NCBI GenBank assembly: GCA_029547265.1
Contig: JAKPPP010000369.1
Coordinates: 1-41,749, forward strand
Length of the DNA stretch: 41,749 bases
Reading direction: 5' to 3'
Origin: Bacteroidota bacterium
GTDB taxonomy: Bacteria > Bacteroidota > Bacteroidia > AKYH767-A > OLB10
The translations under genes and the position numbers were made by a program. Below, one piece after another: positions 1 to 7,911 of the stretch. The notes beneath the pieces are model-generated. The model was not told the origin of the DNA. It did no database searches and saw only the letters and a list, made by a program, of their open reading frames with translations. Numbering within the stretch: the stretch's first letter is position 1; each line of letters opens with the position of its first letter.

Positions 1-14
1 TTTATGGCAATTAA

Positions 15-48
15 CAGTCAAACGGGGCATCGAGCCCCGGTTTGACTG
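15..48. terminator. Strong GC-rich hairpin at the window edge
   Basis: A 9-bp outer stem (CAGTCAAAC with GTTTGACTG) and a 5-bp inner stem (GGGGC with GCCCC) enclose the loop ATCGA, with one bulged G at 39. No clear T tract follows on either side, so this may be the end of a transcript from outside the window or a structured RNA end. Stem seen directly; role inferred. Confidence 0.5.
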
Positions 49-137
49 AGCAAACTAAACCTTCAGGATCGCGATGTATTTTAGCAATTAATCTCATCCA
101 GTTAGTTATTACGCGGTCAACGTATTTTAGGCTTTAA

Positions 138-200
138 CACATCATCTAACATCTATCATCTAACATCCAATATCTATTGCCTATTGCCCATCGCCTATAG
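138..200 (-). repeat. Heptanucleotide tandem array, family A, copy 1
   Basis: Nine consecutive 7-bp units in phase. Read on the minus strand they begin CTATAGG, CGATGGG, CAATAGG, CAATAGA and pass into TATTGGA, TGTTAGA, TGATAGA, TGTTAGA. The same progression occurs at 32164-32233. The array lies 3' of pgk, just past its terminator, in the same relative orientation as the second copy has to its own upstream gene. Function unknown. Confidence 0.85.
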
Positions 201-209
201 TCAGCAAAC

Positions 210-241
210 AAAAAAGGGCCAAGATTTCAACCTTCGCCCTT
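210..241 (-). terminator. pgk rho-independent terminator
   Basis: On the minus strand AAGGGC (241-236) pairs with GCCCTT (219-214), followed by a run of T (the A run at 210-215 on the plus strand). It lies 20 nt past the pgk stop codon. Confidence 0.7.
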
Positions 242-261
242 CAACAGTTATTTATCTTTCG

Positions 262-1464
262 TTAATATGCTTCAATCACCATTTTCACTCCCGGTAATTC
301 TTTTCCTTCGATATATTCAAGAAGTGCCCCGCCGCCGGTTGAGACATAACTCACTTGATCGGCATAATGGAATTGATTCACCGCTGCAGCAGAGTCTCCT
401 CCACCGATTAACGAAAATGCTCCTTTTGCAGTTGCTGCTACGATTGCTTCTGCAACAGTGCGTGTTCCTGCTTCGAATTTTTTCATTTCGAAAACTCCCA
501 TCGGTCCGTTCCATAATATGGTTTTGCTTTCTGAAACAATTTTCGAGAATTGCTCTGCCGACTTAGGTCCGATATCTAATCCTAACCATCCTTCTTCAAT
601 ATTTCGGATATCCGTAACGTTAGTATTAGCATCTTTATCAAATTTATCGCCATTGATTGAGTCAACAGGTAAGTGAATGGTTACTCCTTTTGCTTCTGCC
701 GATTTTAATATACTTAATGCTAAATCTAGTTTGTCTGATTCACAAAGTGAACTTCCAATATTTCCTCCTTGAGCCTTGATAAATGTATAAGCCATTCCTC
801 CACCAATAATCAGGTGATCAACTTTTTCCATCAAGCGTTCAATGATCAATATTTTATCCGACACTTTCGCTCCTCCCATAATCGCAGTAAACGGACGAGC
901 AGCATTGTTCAATACTTTTTCTGCATTGTTCAACTCTCCTGCCATCACATATCCGAACATGCTTTTACCTTTGAAGTATTGCGCAATAACTGCAGTACTT
1001 GCATGCGCTCTGTGAGCTGTTCCGAAGGCATCATTCACATATACGTCGCCAAGTGCGGCTAACGATTTAGCAAAATCAGGATTTCCTTTTTCTTCTTCTT
1101 TGTAAAAACGTAAATTCTCGAGTAATAATACTTCACCCGGCTTTAATGCCGCCGCTGCATTTACTGCAGGTTCGTTAATGCAATCACTCGCAAATTGAAC
1201 TGGCTTATTTAATAATTCAGAAAGTGTGTTTACAGTATGACGTAATGAATATTTATCTGCAGGACCTTCTTTCGGGCGACCTAAATGCGACATTAAAATC
1301 ACACTTCCTCCGTCATTCAAAATTTTCTGAATCGTAGGAATTGCAGCTTTTATTCTCGTTGGATCGGTTACTTGAAAATCACTGTTAAGAGGAACATTAA
1401 AATCAACGCGAATAAGCGCTTTCTTTCCTGCAAAATTGTACTGGTCAATTGTTTTGATTTGCAT
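262..1464 (-). CDS. pgk: Phosphoglycerate kinase
   Basis: Cytosolic glycolytic enzyme that moves phosphate from 1,3-bisphosphoglycerate to ADP. The 400-residue length fits the family. The N-terminal substrate-binding signature is present ([11 protein letters not shown] near residue 15), as are SHLGRPK near 60, LLENLRFY near 115, the hinge [11 protein letters not shown] near 195 and the nucleotide-binding GGGDSAAA near 354. The ATG is preceded by AAGGAT at a normal ribosome-binding distance, and a TATTTTTG -7 box lies 23 nt upstream. It stands alone: its own terminator and a heptamer array lie downstream, and holB is divergent. Confidence 0.97.
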   Translation of the reverse strand: MQIKTIDQYNFAGKKALIRVDFNVPLNSDFQVTDPTRIKAAIPTIQKILNDGGSVILMSHLGRPKEGPADKYSLRHTVNTLSELLNKPVQFASDCINEPAVNAAAALKPGEVLLLENLRFYKEEEKGNPDFAKSLAALGDVYVNDAFGTAHRAHASTAVIAQYFKGKSMFGYVMAGELNNAEKVLNNAARPFTAIMGGAKVSDKILIIERLMEKVDHLIIGGGMAYTFIKAQGGNIGSSLCESDKLDLALSILKSAEAKGVTIHLPVDSINGDKFDKDANTNVTDIRNIEEGWLGLDIGPKSAEQFSKIVSESKTILWNGPMGVFEMKKFEAGTRTVAEAIVAATAKGAFSLIGGGDSAAAVNQFHYADQVSYVSTGGGALLEYIEGKELPGVKMVIEAY

Positions 1465-1487
1465 AATATTATCCTTTTATCGGACTG

Positions 1488-1495
1488 CAAAAATA
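1488..1495 (-). promoter_or_regulatory. pgk -7 box (Bacteroidota type)
   Basis: Minus-strand TATTTTTG matches TAnnTTTG, 23 nt before the pgk ATG. A clear -33 TTTG is not seen. Confidence 0.45.
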
Positions 1496-1657
1496 GTCGT
1501 TATTGATGATTAAGGGATGAGAACTTCTAAATTTTCCAATCGATGTTTTCGAGTTCCCCCGTTTCTATACTCTTATTAAACCTCTCTATTATTGCTAAAA
1601 ATGATCGTTTCAGCGCATTTTTCTATCTCTGAGGATGGTTTGCACCGTTCTTCGTCT

Positions 1658-1665
1658 TATTTTTG
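1658..1665 (+). promoter_or_regulatory. holB -7 box close to the start codon
   Basis: TATTTTTG matches the TAnnTTTG consensus and ends 5 nt before the chosen holB ATG at 1671. Transcription would begin almost at the start codon. Confidence 0.4.
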
Positions 1666-1670
1666 CGCCC

Positions 1671-2813
1671 ATGCAATTCAAAGATGTTATTGGTCAGGCT
1701 GCGGTAAAGGAGCGGTTGGCTCTTTCTTTTAAAGAGGGAAGAATCAGTCACGCTCAGTTATTTTTTGGCCCGACCGGTTCAGGTGTACTTCCTCTTGCCT
1801 TAGCTTACGCTCAGTTTCTTACTTGCAACGACCGAACTGATACCGATAGCTGCGGAAAATGTCCTTCGTGCTTAAGAAACAGCAAGCTGGTTCACCCCGA
1901 TGTGCACTATTCTTATCCCGTAGTTACAGATACGAAAAGAGGTTTTAAAAAACCTATCAGTCTCGACTATATCACCGAATGGCGTGAGACCGTAATCCCA
2001 TTTCCTTATTTGAATTATAATGATTGGGTTGCTTCTATCGCCGATAACGAGAATAAGCAAGCTACCATCATGGTGGAAGAGGCGGGCGATATCGTGCGAA
2101 AGATTAGCATGAAAGCCTATGAAGCTCCTTTCAAAGTGGTGATTATGTGGCTGCCTGAAAAAATGAGTGCCGTGGTGTCGAATAAAATGCTGAAGAGCAT
2201 TGAAGAACCACCCGATAATACCATCTTCATCCTCGCCAGCGAACAACGTGATCAGATCATTCAAACTATCCTGTCACGTACTCAACTTATCAAAGTAAAT
2301 CGACTTTCTGACGATGAAATTGCCAATGCGTTGATGCAACGGAAACATCTTTCCGAAGAACATGCCCGAGATATCGCTCGATTGGCTGATGGAGATTTCC
2401 ACCTTGCACTCGAACTTTCGCGTGAAGCTTTAGGCGATGCTTCGCATGAAACGGAATTCTTGAATTGGATGCGACTATGCTTCAGTCCTATGAAATCGAT
2501 GGATAAGCTTCAAGCTTGGGTAGATGGCATGCATGGCTCGGGACGCGAAAAACAAAAGCAATTCTTATTCGCATGCATACAAACTGTGCGCGAATGTATG
2601 ATGATCAATTTAGCCGATCGCCAATTGGTAAAGATTGATAATCAGCAAATTCAAGCACTCGATAAATTCCTGCCTTTCGTAAATGCGCATAATATGACCC
2701 CGTTTGTGGAAGCTCTCAACGAGGCTTATTATCACATCGAAAGGAATGCACACGGAAAGATCTTATTCTTAGATTTGTCACTTAAATTGAGCAGAATTCT
2801 GCAGATTAAATAG
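1671..2813 (+). CDS. holB: DNA polymerase III subunit delta' (clamp loader)
   Basis: Clamp-loader ATPase-like subunit that helps load the sliding clamp. The 380-residue protein starts MQFKDVIGQ, the usual family opening, so the ATG at 1671 is preferred to the in-frame one at 1635. The P-loop is degenerate (GPTGSGVLPL, no GK[ST]), as known for delta' subunits that do not bind ATP. A zinc-binding set C52, C61, C64, C67 is present, and the sensor-like ILSRTQLI lies near residue 202. The next gene (ricT) begins 68 nt downstream on the same strand, so co-transcription is possible. Confidence 0.92.
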   Translation: MQFKDVIGQAAVKERLALSFKEGRISHAQLFFGPTGSGVLPLALAYAQFLTCNDRTDTDSCGKCPSCLRNSKLVHPDVHYSYPVVTDTKRGFKKPISLDYITEWRETVIPFPYLNYNDWVASIADNENKQATIMVEEAGDIVRKISMKAYEAPFKVVIMWLPEKMSAVVSNKMLKSIEEPPDNTIFILASEQRDQIIQTILSRTQLIKVNRLSDDEIANALMQRKHLSEEHARDIARLADGDFHLALELSREALGDASHETEFLNWMRLCFSPMKSMDKLQAWVDGMHGSGREKQKQFLFACIQTVRECMMINLADRQLVKIDNQQIQALDKFLPFVNAHNMTPFVEALNEAYYHIERNAHGKILFLDLSLKLSRILQIK

Positions 2814-2881
2814 AAGTTCGGGTAAATTACCGATCTTTAAAAATTATTAGTGGTATTTGAACATAAAAATGAAGAAGTAAA

Positions 2882-4567
2882 ATGGGATGCAGTTCATGTT
2901 CTACCACCGACTCTACAACCGGAACTCCCGCCGGCTGCCGCAGCAATGGAACTTGCGGTACCGGAGGATGCAATAAACTAAATGTTTATAACTGGCTGGC
3001 CGACATGGTACTTCCTGAAGGGCATAAACCCTTCGATCTGTTGGAAGTGCGCTTTAAAGGCAGCCGTAAAGAGTTTTACCGGAATGTCAACAACCTCGAA
3101 TTAAAGGTTGGCGACTTCGTAGCGGTGGAAGGAAGCCCCGGTCATGATATCGGGGAAGTAAGCATGGTTGGCGAATTAGTTCGCTTCCAGCTTAGAAAGA
3201 AAAATGTAAAGGAAGACTCTCCGGAAATCAAAGCGTTATATCGCATTGCTCGCCCGGTGGATTTAGATAAATGGAATGAAGTTAAAGGCATGGAATTCAA
3301 TACCATGCATCGTTCCAGAACTATTGCTTTAGAGCTTGGCCTCAAAATGAAACTCAGCGATGTTGAGTATCAGGGTGATGGCAAAAAAGCTACTTTCTTT
3401 TATACGGCCGATGAGCGTGTCGATTTTCGTGAATTAATCAAACGCCTCGCCGATGAGTTTAAAGTGCGTATCGAAATGCGCCAAATCGGGATGCGCCAAG
3501 AGGCAGCTCGCTTGGGCGGAATCGGCTCTTGCGGACGTGAACTTTGTTGCTCTACCTGGCTAACCGATTTCAAAATCGTAAGTACCAGCGCAGCGCGTTA
3601 CCAGAATTTATCGCTCAATCCTTTGAAGCTTGCCGGACAATGTGGTAAGCTGAAATGTTGTTTGAATTATGAACTCGACACTTACATGGATGCCGTGAAG
3701 GATATCCCTGAGTCGAATATCAGACTACAAACAGGAAAAGGTACGTTGGTGCATCGTAAAACGGATATCTTCAAACGTATCATGTGGTACAATCCTATTC
3801 CTGAACCTCGTGAGGGCGACGAAAGAGCTCCTTTCGTTCCGGAAAATTGGATGCCGATTAGCGTAGATCGTGTGAAAGAAATCATCGAAATGAATAAACG
3901 CGGACAGAAACCGGATGATGCCGGAATGATCGAGTTTGAAGATGATAACGACGATGAAATGCACTATAAAGATGTGGTAGGACAGGATAGTCTTACTCGC
4001 ATGGATCGTACGAAGAAGAAGAAAAAGAAAAAATCAGGCGACGATCGCAAGGCTCTTCCTCAAGGACAAAGCACTGCCGCCGCTCCTGCTCAACAGCAAA
4101 ATCGTCAGCAACAAGGACCAAAGCCGCAAGGACCAAAACCAAATCAGCGAAACGATCAGAAGCCGTCGGGGAATAATAATCCGCAAGGACCAAAACCTGA
4201 ACAACAACGCCAAGCACCTCGCCCTCAACAGCAGCCTGCTCAGCCAAATCCTAATCAAGGTCCTCGTCCGCCGCGCCAGCAACCCGGTGCTCAACAGGAT
4301 GCTCCAAAGGCCAATCCGAATCCGGCTCCAAAACCGAATCCTGCTCCTGCTCCACAGCAGAATACTCCGACTCCATCGGGAAATCGTCCTGAACGTAAAC
4401 GTCCTGAAGGAACGGCACCGGCTAATAACCCTGCTCCGACACCTGCACCGGCACCAACACCGACGAACCCTCCGGCAGGAGATGCGAATGCACCAAAAAG
4501 CAATCGCCCTCCACGCAAATTTGAACGTAGAGATGAGTCTAACGGTAACGGACAACCGAATACATAA
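2882..4567 (+). CDS. RicT/YaaT-like PSP1-domain protein with long Pro/Gln/Asn tail
   Basis: PSP1-domain family, whose Bacillus member RicT belongs to a complex affecting RNA processing and development. The N-terminus is rich in cysteine and glycine (CSSC, CRS, CGTGGC within 30 residues). The PSP1 core runs to about residue 300 and holds the two paired-cysteine motifs GSCGRELCC and GQCGKLKCC. After an acidic stretch and a Lys run near residue 380, the last roughly 180 residues are low-complexity Pro, Gln, Asn and Ala, likely disordered. The stop codon is one base from the gldH start, so the two are translated together. Core assignment is firm; the biological role in this phylum is not. Confidence 0.88.
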   Translation: MGCSSCSTTDSTTGTPAGCRSNGTCGTGGCNKLNVYNWLADMVLPEGHKPFDLLEVRFKGSRKEFYRNVNNLELKVGDFVAVEGSPGHDIGEVSMVGELVRFQLRKKNVKEDSPEIKALYRIARPVDLDKWNEVKGMEFNTMHRSRTIALELGLKMKLSDVEYQGDGKKATFFYTADERVDFRELIKRLADEFKVRIEMRQIGMRQEAARLGGIGSCGRELCCSTWLTDFKIVSTSAARYQNLSLNPLKLAGQCGKLKCCLNYELDTYMDAVKDIPESNIRLQTGKGTLVHRKTDIFKRIMWYNPIPEPREGDERAPFVPENWMPISVDRVKEIIEMNKRGQKPDDAGMIEFEDDNDDEMHYKDVVGQDSLTRMDRTKKKKKKKSGDDRKALPQGQSTAAAPAQQQNRQQQGPKPQGPKPNQRNDQKPSGNNNPQGPKPEQQRQAPRPQQQPAQPNPNQGPRPPRQQPGAQQDAPKANPNPAPKPNPAPAPQQNTPTPSGNRPERKRPEGTAPANNPAPTPAPAPTPTNPPAGDANAPKSNRPPRKFERRDESNGNGQPNT

Positions 4568-4568
4568 A

Positions 4569-5066
4569 ATGAGAATCGCATTCAATATGCACTTACACTA
4601 TTTTGTGGTAACCGCTTGCGCATGCATTTTGCTGCTAAGCGGTTGCGACAACACTACTTTGTTTGAAGAAAATAAACCTATCGACAAAGGAATGTGGGAT
4701 TCAGAAAACACATTTAAATTCCAAGCTACGGTACCCGATACCGTTAACGGATACAATGTGTACTTGAACCTCAGAAATGCCGGCACTTATCCATACAGCA
4801 ATATTTTCCTCTTCATCAACACACGTTTCCCGAGCGGATCAATCGATCGCGATACGGTAGAGATTATGTTAGCAACGAAAGAAGGAAAATGGTTAGGAAA
4901 AGGACTTGGCGATATCTGGGACAACCAAATTTTATTTAAACGCAATGTTACTTTCCCCGAGAAAGGTGAATATACTTTCGAGATCTCTCAAGCAATGCGC
5001 TTGAGTCCGTTGCCGGGTATCATGGATGCCGGAATGCGAATTGAGAAAGTAATACCTTCTAAATAA
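4569..5066 (+). CDS. gldH: Gliding motility lipoprotein GldH
   Basis: GldH is a membrane lipoprotein needed for gliding in Flavobacterium; related genes occur in non-gliding Bacteroidota. The 165-residue product has a lipoprotein signal ending LLLSGC (lipid-bearing Cys 26), then CDNTTLFEENKPID and a beta-rich domain with the family-typical DTVEIMLA, GKGLGDIWDNQ and EISQAMR. The ATG at 4569 follows the ricT stop by one base; an in-frame ATG at 4587 (MHLHYF) would also give a working signal peptide. The ricT-gldH linkage is common in the phylum. It suggests a link with the T9SS cargo gene at 21.4 kb. Confidence 0.88.
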   Translation: MRIAFNMHLHYFVVTACACILLLSGCDNTTLFEENKPIDKGMWDSENTFKFQATVPDTVNGYNVYLNLRNAGTYPYSNIFLFINTRFPSGSIDRDTVEIMLATKEGKWLGKGLGDIWDNQILFKRNVTFPEKGEYTFEISQAMRLSPLPGIMDAGMRIEKVIPSK

Positions 5067-5158
5067 AATTTAGCGATTGGTATTATTCCGATTGATAAAA
5101 TTTTGAATCCACAATTATTAGTTCACTAACATCGGTATAAAATAATATTTTTTTAAAG

Positions 5159-5521
5159 ATGCTGCACGTCAGAAATATTGAAGAGCTGAAAGTTGAGTGG
5201 GAAGTAGTACTCGATAAAATCTGTACGCATTTCGATGCGGATGTAGACTTGCAAGGAGTGCTTTTTCTAATTGGCATACAAGAACTCGGACAAGGTCCGC
5301 GGAAATTTGGCAAAGACGAAAAGCAAGACTTGATGCATATCGCCACCTGCCGACTATTAAGCCAATTCGGTTACTATGAACTCGAAGGCGTTGATGACGA
5401 AGGATGGCCACATTGGAAGATGATTCAAAAACTTCCACGTATGAACTTAGGTGAACAAGACTATCTGCTTAAGCAATGTGTGATTGATTATTTTAAAGAG
5501 CATGATGTGTTTGTTCGATAG
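5159..5521 (+). CDS. Small hypothetical protein, likely conserved
   Basis: A 120-residue soluble protein, acidic and without signal or membrane segments. It begins MLHVRNIEELKVEWE and contains a predicted helix-rich region with IATCRLLSQFGYYELEG and a tryptophan-containing GWPHWKMIQ. I do not recognise the family. Even composition, an ATG start and good codon use like the flanking housekeeping genes argue that it is real. It follows gldH by 92 nt and may be expressed with it. Confidence 0.7.
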   Translation: MLHVRNIEELKVEWEVVLDKICTHFDADVDLQGVLFLIGIQELGQGPRKFGKDEKQDLMHIATCRLLSQFGYYELEGVDDEGWPHWKMIQKLPRMNLGEQDYLLKQCVIDYFKEHDVFVR

Positions 5522-5710
5522 ATTTAAATTGACTTTTTTATTTTTATTATGCCGACGAATCAAATGATTCAATAGAATTGATTTCGAATTTAATCAATTT
5601 CACTTTTAAAAGTATTAATTTGAATTAATAGCTCAGCGATTAGTCCATTTTTGCATCTCTCTATATATCAAATAGGCTAAAGATTTGCCCTCAAAATATT
5701 TTCTGTAATT

Positions 5711-6166
5711 TTAAAATTTACTTAAAGGATCCACTATTTCTGTATTGATATTCAATTTTTGCAAATACTCAACAAACTCTCTCATGCTTTCTTCAGTTAT
5801 CCAGATATAATTATGTGTATGTTTCGAATTTGCCAATTCAAATGTAATACTGGAATAAAGACTTCTACCACGCGAGACGCGAACAACTATTTTTCTTATT
5901 TCACTGGTCGCATAACATTTAGAACGCCTAAATAAAAAAGCAAAATTCACAACAATTTGATTTGCGCGAATCTCAAATGACGCAACCATAAACAAATGAA
6001 TTACAAAGAATAATAGCAATGCTGCTCCAAATGCAATCCAAGATTTTGCATCAAAATACTCTCCTTTTGCAAACGCCCTAAATTGAAAAGGAATAAAAAG
6101 CAACATTGTTAAAAACAAGAGCTTTCCTTTGGCGAATTTCGATCTAAAATTTCTATCTGCTTCCAT
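5711..6166 (-). CDS. Two-TM protein, second candidate Rhs immunity protein (duplicate)
   Basis: The 151-residue protein has two N-terminal hydrophobic helices (around residues 15-33 and 43-63), then a soluble beta-type domain resembling bacterial PH-like folds. It is a clear homologue of the product of 6193-6630: shared features are YFDAKSW/YFNAWAW, FRRSKCYATSEI/FRSKKCFQTNEI and the ending LNINTEI/LDIKVEF. It is the last gene of the Rhs island and follows its paralogue by 26 nt. ATG at 6166 is preferred to the TTG two codons earlier. The immunity role is inferred from position behind an Rhs tip. Confidence 0.7.
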   Translation of the reverse strand: MEADRNFRSKFAKGKLLFLTMLLFIPFQFRAFAKGEYFDAKSWIAFGAALLLFFVIHLFMVASFEIRANQIVVNFAFLFRRSKCYATSEIRKIVVRVSRGRSLYSSITFELANSKHTHNYIWITEESMREFVEYLQKLNINTEIVDPLSKF

Positions 6167-6192
6167 ACACAAACTATTTTACAAAACACATC

Positions 6193-6630
6193 TCACAAAA
6201 ATTCCACTTTTATATCCAAAAGCTTTAGTGTTTCCATTAATTCCACAACACTTTTCTTTTTTAAATATGTATAATAAAAGACCTCCGTTTTGCTTGAGTT
6301 AACTATTCTAATTTTCGAATACAATTCTTTTGGTCTAGCAAAACGCACTTCAATCAATTCAATTTCATTTGTTTGGAAACACTTTTTAGAACGAAAAAAG
6401 TTAAAGTATATAATTTTAAGTATTCCTTTATCTAACACGATTGACTTTATCATAAAAACCTCTACAAACAAAAAACAAGCCATCACTATAAAAAAGACAT
6501 TCCACGCCCAAGCATTAAAATAATCGCTAACCCGAAAAAAATTATACTGAACCATAACCAAAAAACACAATAACAATAATGCGATTTTCTGATAGTTATA
6601 CTTAGTCTTGAAATGAATTTCAGAGTTCAT
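6193..6630 (-). CDS. Two-TM protein, candidate immunity protein for the orphan Rhs tip
   Basis: The 145-residue protein has two hydrophobic helices near residues 14-31 and 44-62 and a C-terminal soluble domain of about 80 residues. The ATG overlaps the stop of the upstream orphan Rhs gene as TAATG, with GGAA five bases before it, so translation is coupled; this decides the start over the TTG at 6639. Position directly 3' of a polymorphic toxin tip is the hallmark of an immunity gene. Its paralogue follows at 5711-6166. The sequence is AT-rich compared with the housekeeping genes around it. Confidence 0.75.
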   Translation of the reverse strand: MNSEIHFKTKYNYQKIALLLLCFLVMVQYNFFRVSDYFNAWAWNVFFIVMACFLFVEVFMIKSIVLDKGILKIIYFNFFRSKKCFQTNEIELIEVRFARPKELYSKIRIVNSSKTEVFYYTYLKKKSVVELMETLKLLDIKVEFL

Positions 6631-7400
6631 TATTTCCAATTTTTGTACTGTTCATATAAATCAATTAAATCAAATGTTACATTAAATCCATCTAATGGAA
6701 CAACACCATATTGAAGTTCATTTGCGAATTCAATACCATATGGAAGTTCATTTGTAAATTCAAAATCTGTAACAAAATTTGCAGCATCTATCCCCGTCTT
6801 CACAACATCAACACCAAACTTAATTCCATCATTTTCAATTCCATTTGAAAGACCAAGTATATTATCTGATGAATTTGCGATTCCGGCAATACCAATACCT
6901 GTAACACCACTAATAGACATAGAACCTCCGGTGAGAATTATGCCTAATGTATTAAGCATTGTCTCTTTGCCTTCTTTCCAAGGTTGTCCGCTATTTACGC
7001 CATCATAGGCTCCCTCCATAGCTTGGTCGGCCCAAATATTATCATGAAACCATTCACCAAAATCGTCATCAGAATCATCAGAGACTTCTTTTGTATTCCC
7101 TTTACCAACAAATTCAAGATAGGCTAAATCCCCATTTTCATCTAGATGCGAAACTAAGTCTACTGTACTTCCTTCATCTTTACTTCTATAAAGCTCTTTC
7201 CCGTTATTATCAACTATTACTATATCATCCCGCTCATCCTCGTACAACCCAAATTTATCAAAAAATCTGATTGGGTTATTGAAGCCATATTTATAGGAAG
7301 TTAAATTAGGGGTCAATTTGGCCGGAATATCCAAACCAAATTCTTGAATTACCCCCCCCCTTGCTAACGGAATCAAATTGCACAATGAAGAATATTGCAT
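6630..7400 (-). CDS. Orphan Rhs C-terminal cassette (core end plus toxin-like tip 2)
   Basis: 256 residues. The first 28 are unrelated to Rhs and come from junction DNA. From residue 29 the sequence carries the end of an Rhs core (LTPNLTSYKYGFNNPIRFFD) and a linker EDERDDIVIVDNNGKEL nearly identical to the neighbouring Rhs at 7912-8721; then it diverges into a private tip. The tip has a glycine-rich hydrophobic stretch (GIILTGGSMSISGVTGIGIA) and a repeated FxNELPYGIEFANELQYG element. No known nuclease motif is seen. There is no secretion signal and no YD-repeat shell, so it is not deliverable alone; it is likely a displaced tip kept for recombination. Real as DNA; whether it is expressed is uncertain. 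Confidence 0.7.
   Translation of the reverse strand: MQYSSLCNLIPLARGGVIQEFGLDIPAKLTPNLTSYKYGFNNPIRFFDKFGLYEDERDDIVIVDNNGKELYRSKDEGSTVDLVSHLDENGDLAYLEFVGKGNTKEVSDDSDDDFGEWFHDNIWADQAMEGAYDGVNSGQPWKEGKETMLNTLGIILTGGSMSISGVTGIGIAGIANSSDNILGLSNGIENDGIKFGVDVVKTGIDAANFVTDFEFTNELPYGIEFANELQYGVVPLDGFNVTFDLIDLYEQYKNWK
7111..7318 (-). repeat. Rhs core/linker direct duplication, copy 2
   Basis: This 208-bp stretch is closely similar to 8354-8561, with the best-conserved roughly 180 bp differing at only a few positions. Identity ends sharply at GGGGTCAATT on the 5' side of the coding strand. It joins the orphan tip to a copy of the Rhs core and gives a recombination substrate. Confidence 0.85.
7352..7360. 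repeat. Nine-base homopolymer C tract in the orphan Rhs 5' end
   Basis: Nine C on the plus strand (nine G in the coding direction) fall within codons 14-17 of the orphan frame. A change in length would shift or rejoin the frame. It may be a phase-variable tract or a sequencing error site. Confidence 0.7.
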
Positions 7401-7539
7401 AGGCTAAGGCCACAGATTAAACGTAAGAAAAACTGGCTCTAAAGGTGATTATCGATTCCATCATTTTGTATTTACATACAAAAAAACCATACTGCTCTTT
7501 TGACTAAATATTCTACAGACTTTGCATTTATTTTTAATA

Positions 7540-7899
7540 TCAATGTATTAGTAGTAATGCAAATGTAATTATAATATATATTATCGATAAAACCATTCCT
7601 TTCACTTTCGACTTAAAAGATTCTACACTATAGTATTTCTCTATAACCAGAAACCGCTTATCTTTAATAAACATAAAGTACATCAATGCAAGAAGTGGGA
7701 AATATAAAACAATGGCATAAGCTTTAAAGGAACCTATAAAATCGATTGGATTAAAACCTAAATACTTCAAAATCACTATTATATTTGTCCCCAACAAAAT
7801 GCAGAGCCAAATTGACGCAACATATTCAGCTACATCGTTTGCACTTGTAGATTTTAAAAAAGAATAGAATCGATAATATATATTTTCTATTACATTCAT
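7540..7899 (-). CDS. Three-TM protein, candidate immunity protein for Rhs tip 1
   Basis: The 119-residue integral membrane protein has helices around residues 28-47, 60-78 and 99-118, separated by short basic loops. It directly follows the Rhs stop codon: an alternative TTG at 7911 abuts that stop, while the ATG at 7899 lies 12 nt past it and is preferred. There is no homology to the candidate immunity proteins behind tip 2. I do not recognise a family. A polytopic membrane protein behind a hydrophobic tip fits immunity to a membrane-acting toxin, as known for pore-forming colicins; that is inference. Confidence 0.7.
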   Translation of the reverse strand: MNVIENIYYRFYSFLKSTSANDVAEYVASIWLCILLGTNIIVILKYLGFNPIDFIGSFKAYAIVLYFPLLALMYFMFIKDKRFLVIEKYYSVESFKSKVKGMVLSIIYIIITFALLLIH

Positions 7900-7911
7900 T
7901 TTTTCACTCAA

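Noticed and set aside
1635..1670. Earlier holB start
   Set aside because: The extra 12 residues have no family match, and the -7 box overlaps them; MQFKDVIGQ is the usual N-terminus.
4034..4585. Long open frame of 183 codons antisense to the ricT tail
   Set aside because: It is an Arg/Ser/Leu-rich shadow created by the Pro/Gln/Asn-rich codons of the sense strand; no domain, and the sense gene is certain.
5522..5710. Gene or terminator after the 120-residue hypothetical
   Set aside because: AT-rich sequence with no open frame of note and no clean hairpin with a T tract.
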